A DNA stretch of 50,038 bases from Actinomycetota bacterium (lineage in GTDB: Bacteria > Actinomycetota > Actinomycetes > S36-B12), in contig JAFMCH010000007.1 of assembly GCA_017857875.1 (NCBI GenBank), forward strand, positions 1-50,038, given 5' to 3'. Position 1 is the stretch's first letter; the number at the start of each line of letters is the position of its first letter. The notes under the pieces are model-generated. The model was not told the origin of the DNA, did not search any database, and saw only the letters and a list, made by a program, of their open reading frames with translations. Both the position numbers and the translations under genes were made by a program. Below, piece after piece: positions 44,876 to 50,038 of this stretch.

Positions 44876-45382
44876 ATGATTAATGCAATACCTGGTCCCC
44901 GCGATCCGATCGCGGAGGCCGAAAATCAATGGCGTGCCCATGGTTGGGCCGAGGCGGCACCGGGCATGGCGGCGATCACCGCGATCATGCGCGCCCAGCA
45001 GATCGCCCTGGCCGCCGTTGAGGCCGTGCTCCGCCCGCACGAGATCACCTTTGCTCGCTACGAAGTTCTCATGCTGTTGGAATTCTCTTCACGTGGCGAA
45101 CTGCCGATGCGCATTATCGGCTCGCGCCTGCAGGTACATCCCACCAGCGTGACCAATGCGGTTGACCGGCTCGAACAATCCTCGCTCGTTCGCCGTAAGC
45201 CGCACCCCACCGATCGTCGCACCACGCTCGTTGCCATCACCGCCGCCGGCCGTCGCCTGGCAAAGGCGGCTACCGACGACCTGAATAGCAACGTCTTCGA
45301 AAATCTGGGAGTATCAGACACGGTCGTTACACAACTTAATCGTGATCTCACGAAGTTTCGGCAAGCCGCCGGTGACTTCTAG
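44876..45382 (+). CDS. MarR-family transcriptional regulator
   Basis: 168 aa. The winged helix is ITFARYEVLMLLEFSSRGELPMRIIGSRLQVHPTSVTNAVDRLEQSSLVRRKPHPTDRRTTLVAITAAG; the recognition helix is PTSVTNAVDRLE and the wing carries DRR. It starts 29 bases from the divergent icmF, so it likely controls both. The spacer contains an imperfect palindrome ATAGGTC-TTCC-GACTAT. A ligand such as an acyl-CoA would fit the neighbour, which is an inference. Confidence 0.93.
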   Translation: MINAIPGPRDPIAEAENQWRAHGWAEAAPGMAAITAIMRAQQIALAAVEAVLRPHEITFARYEVLMLLEFSSRGELPMRIIGSRLQVHPTSVTNAVDRLEQSSLVRRKPHPTDRRTTLVAITAAGRRLAKAATDDLNSNVFENLGVSDTVVTQLNRDLTKFRQAAGDF

Positions 45383-45432
45383 TACCCACCACTGCCTAGG
45401 GAGCACCCATCAACCGTTCACATGCGCTCACG

Positions 45433-46338
45433 ATGACTGCGGTCTCACTTGGCATCGCGCTTGTTGTATCCGCCCCAGCTTCTGCCATCTCGCCACCCGC
45501 GGTCGGGCCCGCAGCAGTCGATTCAACCGAGAGGGTCGAGTCGGCAGGCGACATTGTGCCCGGCGTGAGCAAGCTATTCGTGCAAAGTGCAGGCCGTGCC
45601 AGCGCTGTGCGAATCCGTGGCAAGAAATACAAGGTAGTAATGCGCAATACCGACCCAACGACGCTGTGGTTTGCTGATCGCCCTACGCGATCGGCGGGTA
45701 ATCAAACGACACGGTCGTTCGTTAACGAGTGGTCGACTAATGGCTTCGACGCAGATCCACCCAATGCAGTGATCCAATTCGGAGCCGACGAAGGCATCGC
45801 GGTGGAATTGACTAGCCCTCGCTACAACGCCAAGAAAGGGACCCTCCGCTACACCGCCGTGGTCATTGAGCAAAATCCGGTGAAGTTGCCGAAACGACTC
45901 AGCAACGTCTCGCTGTTTATTGACGATGCAGGATTGGTGTATCAGCAGTTGACCTTTCAAGTGTCAGATTTTCAACTGGGGCAGCAACTGGGCATCTCTC
46001 TCAGTCAAGGCCCGGGGGCAACTTCTCCAGTCGCTTTCTCTTCGGGAGAACCATTCCAACCGGGTAGCACGATTGTTTTGGATGCGTTGGACAACCCGTT
46101 GTCGATCGATAACCTCGACATCTCCGAATCGCAAATTCTTATCTACACGGTACCCAGTGATCAATTCGATAGTGTTTCCTTCACTCTCCAGCTCAACCTC
46201 GTGGCTGAGCAGGGCATCGAGGGCTACTACCTCCGCTTAGAAGCCGATCCGGGTGTTTCGGTGACTGTGTCAACTGGATCTACGCTGCCGCGGATCGTGA
46301 ACAATACCGAGACCTACTTCGAATGGAACCCCAGTTAG
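45433..46338 (+). CDS. Uncharacterised secreted protein
   Basis: 301 aa from ATG 45433. The N-terminal hydrophobic stretch VSLGIALVVSAPASA is a signal peptide but lacks the usual basic n-region in this reading. The mature part has a conserved-looking core LWFADRPTRSAGNQTTRSFV...FDADPPNAVIQF...ELTSPRYNAKKGTLRYTAVV, which I recall in uncharacterised secreted bacterial proteins, and a C-terminal beta-rich half of unknown type. No catalytic motif is seen. An in-frame upstream stop at 45397-45399 limits the start; see the finding on a possible ATC start. Confidence 0.8.
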   Translation: MTAVSLGIALVVSAPASAISPPAVGPAAVDSTERVESAGDIVPGVSKLFVQSAGRASAVRIRGKKYKVVMRNTDPTTLWFADRPTRSAGNQTTRSFVNEWSTNGFDADPPNAVIQFGADEGIAVELTSPRYNAKKGTLRYTAVVIEQNPVKLPKRLSNVSLFIDDAGLVYQQLTFQVSDFQLGQQLGISLSQGPGATSPVAFSSGEPFQPGSTIVLDALDNPLSIDNLDISESQILIYTVPSDQFDSVSFTLQLNLVAEQGIEGYYLRLEADPGVSVTVSTGSTLPRIVNNTETYFEWNPS

Positions 46339-46386
46339 CCCGGCGGACAGCAGGCGGGCGCACCAGGCGTGGGCTAGGTTGATCCA

Positions 46387-46692
46387 GTGCGTTTATTGAC
46401 ATCGGCGATCGCTGCTGGCGCCCTGATCGGCGGCTACGCCACCGCCCGTTACACCAAGCGCCGCGAACTCGGCGGGGTTGTGTTGGCCGCCGGCGCTATC
46501 ACCTGCGGCACACTGTGGTGGCGGTCGGCGGGCCCCGTTCCTGCCATCGTTTCTGTCGGCATCTACCTCGGGGCATTCGGTGGTTCGCATCCACTCGCCA
46601 AGCAGTTGGGCGCGTGGCCGTCGGTGTTGTCGGTTGCCGCCACTACGGCCGCCTCCACCTACACAATCACCGCACCTCGTTCACTCGCGTAA
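46387..46692 (+). CDS. Small integral membrane protein
   Basis: 101 aa from GTG 46387. Four hydrophobic stretches: LLTSAIAAGALIGGYATA, LGGVVLAAGAITCGTLWW, VPAIVSVGIYLGAFG and WPSVLSVAATTAASTYTI. No known domain is recognised. It overlaps the 3' end of the DUF4031 gene on the other strand by 26 bases. Confidence 0.65.
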   Translation: MRLLTSAIAAGALIGGYATARYTKRRELGGVVLAAGAITCGTLWWRSAGPVPAIVSVGIYLGAFGGSHPLAKQLGAWPSVLSVAATTAASTYTITAPRSLA

Positions 46693-46978
46693 TTCCCCCA
46701 CTCGTGCGCAGACGCGAGCGCTCACTCGCCGGTGTTCGTATTCCTGCCTTGTAGAGCCCCCGCACCACGTGCCGGGTGGTGACCTCTATCGCGCCCTCCT
46801 CGATCGCGATGACGCGCATCGGCTCAGGTATGTCGTAGTGGTCACCGCCGAAGGCCCTTGGCGGAACGCCAATCCATCTGGCAAAAGCATGCAACTCGTC
46901 TAGGTGTTCATCGCTCACCAGGTGACACCAGAGCATATTTCGCCACGGCCACATCGCCGGGTCAACGAGTAGCGCCAT
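46667..46978 (-). CDS. DUF4031 protein
   Basis: 103 aa. ALLVDPAMWPWRNMLWCHLVSDEHLDELHAFA and GGDHYDIPEPMR match DUF4031, a small soluble actinobacterial family of unknown function. It follows the thioesterase gene by 9 bases on the same strand, the last gene of the run. Confidence 0.85.
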   Translation of the reverse strand: MALLVDPAMWPWRNMLWCHLVSDEHLDELHAFARWIGVPPRAFGGDHYDIPEPMRVIAIEEGAIEVTTRHVVRGLYKAGIRTPASERSRLRTSGGITRVNEVR

Positions 46979-46987
46979 AGCAGGATG

Positions 46988-47386
46988 CTAATCGCTAATC
47001 AGATGCGGACTCAATCGCTCGAGTACCTTCTCGGGGATGCGAATAGGCCGACCCGTGTGTTCATCAACCACAGCCAGTTTCGAAACTGCCGTCGCAACGA
47101 CCGTGTCGTTGTCATCATGGATGACATAGTCGACTACGTATGACGATCGTGCTAACGACGACAACCAGACATCAATCCGAATCGGCTCGCGCCCATAAGC
47201 CAACGGCTGTACGTATCTCACCTGCTGTTCGACCACCAGTTGGGCGAAGCCGTGGCCGAACACGAGGTTCGTGTCTTCAATCAGTCCAAGTCGGGCCTCT
47301 TGCAGATAGTCGTAGAAAACAACATTGTTGACGTGGCCGAGTGGATCTAGATCTGAGAAGCGCCGATAGACAAGAATTGACTTCAT
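46988..47386 (-). CDS. 4HBT-fold acyl-CoA thioesterase
   Basis: 132 aa. FSDLDPLGHVNNVVFYDYLQEAR is the hot-dog thioesterase motif with the catalytic Asp and HVNN. It probably hydrolyses an acyl-CoA in the cytosol. It follows the MaoC gene by 10 bases and is probably co-transcribed; both are acyl-CoA enzymes. Confidence 0.9.
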   Translation of the reverse strand: MKSILVYRRFSDLDPLGHVNNVVFYDYLQEARLGLIEDTNLVFGHGFAQLVVEQQVRYVQPLAYGREPIRIDVWLSSLARSSYVVDYVIHDDNDTVVATAVSKLAVVDEHTGRPIRIPEKVLERLSPHLISD

Positions 47387-47396
47387 TGATCGCAGC

Positions 47397-47924
47397 CTAA
47401 CTCCAGTCTGGTTTCACCGGTTCAGGGCGTGGATCAATCAAATGCGGTGAATCCTTGCGGTGCACCAAGAATGTGCGTTTAAAGGAACACACTTCCACTC
47501 CATCTTGATTGAGCGTACGGGTCTTGACGGTCACCACACCCGCCTGCGGCCGCGAGCCAGACGCTCGCACCTGCAGCACGAGCGACTCCGACCACAGTGT
47601 GTCGCCCGCAAAGACCGGATGCGTCATCCGCACCTCATCCCAACCAAGATTCGCGACGCCATTTTGCGTAAGGTCGGTGACGCTCTGCCCTGATGCGATA
47701 GCCAACGTCAGCGGTGAGACCACCAGTGGGCGGCCGAATTCAGTCTGCTTGCCGTACTCGACGTTAAAATGCAACTCGCTGGTGTTCATCGTCAACAGCG
47801 TGAACCACGTGTTGTCTTCTTGGGTGACGGTTCGACCTAGCGGGTGGCGGTAGACATCACCCTCGGTGAAATCCTCGAAGAAGCGCCCGCGCCATCCCGC
47901 GACCTCACGTGGCTGTTCACTCAT
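47397..47924 (-). CDS. MaoC-family dehydratase (enoyl-CoA hydratase-like)
   Basis: 175 aa, ATG after AAAGGAG. FFEDFTEGDVYRHPLGRTVTQEDN and ELHFNVEYGKQTEFGRPLVVSPLTLAIASG form the hot-dog hydratase core (D-x4-H-like, here N-x4-Y), close to mesaconyl- or methylthioacryloyl-CoA hydratase types. The substrate is not certain. It follows the glycosylase gene with a 29-base gap. Confidence 0.85.
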   Translation of the reverse strand: MSEQPREVAGWRGRFFEDFTEGDVYRHPLGRTVTQEDNTWFTLLTMNTSELHFNVEYGKQTEFGRPLVVSPLTLAIASGQSVTDLTQNGVANLGWDEVRMTHPVFAGDTLWSESLVLQVRASGSRPQAGVVTVKTRTLNQDGVEVCSFKRTFLVHRKDSPHLIDPRPEPVKPDWS

Positions 47925-47953
47925 CGTTACTGCTCCTTTGGTGTTTAGGTGAG

Positions 47954-48898
47954 CTAGATCTTGCGGTAGTCGATGCGCGACATGCGTGGGCCCCGGCGCG
48001 GCATCGCCCCAAACTTAGTCAGTTCCAAAAGCCGCACCACAATTTGGCGGTGCGGCCGGTAGGGCTCGAGCAGTTCCAGCATGTCGTCATCGGTACCGTC
48101 CTCCTTGCCGGTGAGCGCCCAGGTGACGAAACGGCCCAGGTGATAGTCGCCCACGGAAACTGCATCAGTATCACCAAGGGCGGTCTTGGCGATCTCGGCG
48201 TAACTCCATTCACCTATCCCTGGCAGCGCCAACAAGCGGGCACGCGCATCCGGAGTCGTCATGGCGCTGGCCTGCTCGATTCGACTCGCATACCTGGCGC
48301 ACGAGACGATAGTTCGAGAGCGCTTCGGGTCGACCCCGGCCTGATGCCACGACCACGACGGCACCATGCGCCACCCCTCGGCATTCGGTGACACCATCAT
48401 TCCCGCCGGCGCATCGGTGGCGGCCGGCGAACCGAACTCCTTCACTAGCCTGCGTCGGGCCGCCATGGCATCAAGACCCACCACCTTCTGTTCCAAGACC
48501 ACGAAGACCAGCGCCTCAAATACCAACCCGGTACCAGGCACCCGAAGGCCTCGGTTGCGACGATAAGCATCGCGAATGACCGCGTGCGAGGCACCGTCGA
48601 GATGGTCGGATGAATCCGCCAAAGTGGTCTCACCAAACAGTGCTGGCACCACCTCGAGTTGCCATTGCGCCCCCGCACCCCACGCGCGCACCTCGACGCC
48701 GCGGTCACCGTCTTGGGTGGCACACATGGTTACGGGGCCCTCGGGGGTGTGCGCTGTACGCCACACATTTTGCCCATCCATCCGGTGCACGGGGTCGTGT
48801 CTTCCGCGACCAAAAACCGACAGGGTGGTGAGCACATCGAGTGGTTTCGTCGAACGCCAGCGTCGCACGCGTGGCGTCGATGCGTCGGTCACACTCAC
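47954..48898 (-). CDS. AlkA-like DNA-3-methyladenine glycosylase (HhH-GPD)
   Basis: 314 aa. ARLLALPGIGEWSYAEIAKTAL is the HhH motif and DAVSVGDYHLGRFV holds the catalytic Asp. No iron-sulfur cluster Cys are present, as in AlkA. It removes alkylated bases in repair. The N-terminal 110 residues are the lineage-specific half. The start MSVTDASTPRVRRW is 45 bases from the FN3 gene stop. Confidence 0.88.
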   Translation of the reverse strand: MSVTDASTPRVRRWRSTKPLDVLTTLSVFGRGRHDPVHRMDGQNVWRTAHTPEGPVTMCATQDGDRGVEVRAWGAGAQWQLEVVPALFGETTLADSSDHLDGASHAVIRDAYRRNRGLRVPGTGLVFEALVFVVLEQKVVGLDAMAARRRLVKEFGSPAATDAPAGMMVSPNAEGWRMVPSWSWHQAGVDPKRSRTIVSCARYASRIEQASAMTTPDARARLLALPGIGEWSYAEIAKTALGDTDAVSVGDYHLGRFVTWALTGKEDGTDDDMLELLEPYRPHRQIVVRLLELTKFGAMPRRGPRMSRIDYRKI

Positions 48899-48943
48899 CC
48901 GCCCATTCTGCTCACCCCCTCGACGCGGTGCGAGCCGGCGGGG

Positions 48944-50038
48944 TTAGCGGGGGCGAAGGAGAATATTGGGCGATATCACCCCGTCGCGGGTACGCATCTG
49001 CATCACCATGGGCCGACGGATTTTGCGCTGCCAACTGAACTCACCCTGGGTTGGCACAGCCATGCGCTGCACTCCGGGCGTGAATCCCCTCGTTCCTAAC
49101 TTTCGCAGCCACGGTCGCAGTGGTTGACTTACCTGACTGCCTGTTACCTGGCCGATTACCTGCACATGCCCGTTGCCTGCTTCTGCGGTCATCGAAAACA
49201 TGGCATCGCTGTCTGGCTTCAACTGTGTGCCCACGGCGATGTGTTGTGTGTTACCTGTGGGTGAGAGCCCGGTCAGATACAGTGCATACCGGCCCGCAGG
49301 CAGCGCAGCTGGAATCTGGAGCTCTGCAATGGATTCCCCCTTCGGATCCGACGCGACATCACCAAGGTGAATCGCTTGTTCCGAATCGTTGGCGCGCACG
49401 TGCACGCTAATCATGGATGATGCTAAGAAGCCATGACCGCGCATCGCGAGCGACCCTCCAGCGCGAAGAATCACGCCTTGCCTGCTGGTTCCTTGCCGCA
49501 AACCCTTGCCGGTTGTGGTCGACATGATCCAGTGAGTATGTGAGCCGGAGATGATGGCCGCGTCGGTGCGCAGGTTTTCTGCCACGGCCAGCGAGTGGGT
49601 TGCGTACGGGTCAACGATCACACTCATACCCGGGCGTGGCACGCCTAGTTTCGGTGTGTCATCAGGCGCCGATAGTGCCGGGGCATCCTGATGGGGAATC
49701 ACCGGATCATCAAGCACGGCAAACTCGCCGGGTTCGCCGTTGCTGACGGCGGCAACTCGGAACAGATACTCCGTGCCATTGACCAGATTTGTCACGACGT
49801 CTTGGGTATCAGCGATGATCGATCCATCTGTGGCAGGCGCCCATACACCCTCGGCGCTATCGGATTGCTCCACCAGATAGCCGGCGATGTCGAACATGTC
49901 GGCATTCGGTGGCGGCTGCCAGGTAAGCCGAACAGCGGAGTTACCGACCTCGACACGGTGAATGATCGGTGGTGCGAGAACCTCCGGTTCCGGTTCAGGT
50001 GCCGGCGGTGGTGCGGGTGCCGGCGGTAGTGCGGGTGG
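48944..50038 (-). CDS. Fibronectin-III surface/secreted protein, N-terminus cut by window edge
   Basis: The track shows only the part from an internal Met at 49897; the frame stays open to the edge. It begins with a Pro/Ala/Glu linker (PPAPAPPPAPEPEPE), then an FN3 domain (IIHRVEVGNSAVRLTWQPPP...NGTEYLFRVAAVSNGEPGEF), then two beta-rich stretches ending MQMRTRDGVISPNILLRPR. No LPXTG or anchor is seen at the C-terminus. The start, any signal peptide and the enzymatic part, if there is one, lie outside. A secreted protein is likely. Confidence 0.8.
   Translation of the reverse strand, partial: PPALPPAPAPPPAPEPEPEVLAPPIIHRVEVGNSAVRLTWQPPPNADMFDIAGYLVEQSDSAEGVWAPATDGSIIADTQDVVTNLVNGTEYLFRVAAVSNGEPGEFAVLDDPVIPHQDAPALSAPDDTPKLGVPRPGMSVIVDPYATHSLAVAENLRTDAAIISGSHTHWIMSTTTGKGLRQGTSRQGVILRAGGSLAMRGHGFLASSMISVHVRANDSEQAIHLGDVASDPKGESIAELQIPAALPAGRYALYLTGLSPTGNTQHIAVGTQLKPDSDAMFSMTAEAGNGHVQVIGQVTGSQVSQPLRPWLRKLGTRGFTPGVQRMAVPTQGEFSWQRKIRRPMVMQMRTRDGVISPNILLRPR

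Overview
The window is a gene-dense stretch of chromosome of about 60% GC. It carries about 54 protein genes, two tRNAs and one SRP RNA. The organism is an actinobacterium (Actinomycetota). The evidence is a WhiB regulator, a MarP-type membrane protease, a mycobacterial-type Crp, two ArsA/Get3-like ATPases, DUF2510, DUF4031 and DUF4177 proteins, frequent GTG starts and a gene order matching Mycobacterium tuberculosis over long spans. No mycolate or sporulation genes are visible. I infer a free-living, possibly aquatic and uncultured lineage, but the window does not prove this. I saw no transposase, integrase, CRISPR array or phage module. No gene-free stretch exceeds 300 bases; the longest spacers (about 170-270 bases) are described where they hold something.

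Layout. 1-5.85 kb is accessory: a secreted subtilase cut by the window edge, then a radical SAM enzyme, a secreted pepsin-like protein and a Tat-exported sulfatase in one direction, closed by a strong terminator and a tRNA-Pro(CGG). 5.86-24.5 kb is a conserved actinobacterial block: metallophosphoesterase, YqeY, class A PBP, WhiB, paired ArsA-like ATPases, DUF4177, RidA, NUDIX, MBL hydrolase, Crp, Nth, TlpA-like lipoprotein, CoA-type NUDIX, MarP, DUF309, EphE-like hydrolase, holin-like membrane protein, NhaA and acetyl-CoA synthetase. From memory, this order follows M. tuberculosis Rv3667-Rv3682 closely. 24.5-29.7 kb holds a NodB-like deacetylase, a degenerate Fic-like protein, a large membrane alpha/beta hydrolase and a GT11 fucosyltransferase.

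29.7-38 kb has asd-lysC, with an internal lysC start that should give the beta subunit. A cassette follows with an IclR regulator, E1 alpha, E1 beta and a stand-alone lipoyl domain. Then come recR-dnaX-SRP RNA and tRNA-Ser(GGA). The cassette lies where M. tuberculosis has other genes between ask and recR. Its left edge holds a 31-bp inverted repeat, and a 17-bp near-identical motif occurs at both edges. 38.2-41.6 kb holds a LytR_C protein, a ROK kinase, a small protein made almost wholly of Ser-X-X triplets, a zinc-finger thioredoxin, a DUF2510/CD225 membrane protein and a lipoprotein. 41.6-50 kb holds fused isobutyryl-CoA mutase IcmF with a divergent MarR regulator, an uncharacterised secreted protein, a small membrane protein, and a minus-strand run of DUF4031, thioesterase, MaoC, AlkA-like glycosylase and a fibronectin-III surface protein cut by the window edge.

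Most worth following up: the radical SAM / pepsin-like / sulfatase cassette with its palindromic upstream site; the Ser-X-X solenoid-like protein between ROK and thioredoxin genes; the E1-lipoyl cassette lacking E2 and E3; and three consecutive accessory enzymes (EphE-like, NodB-like, Fic-like) that each lack an expected catalytic residue.
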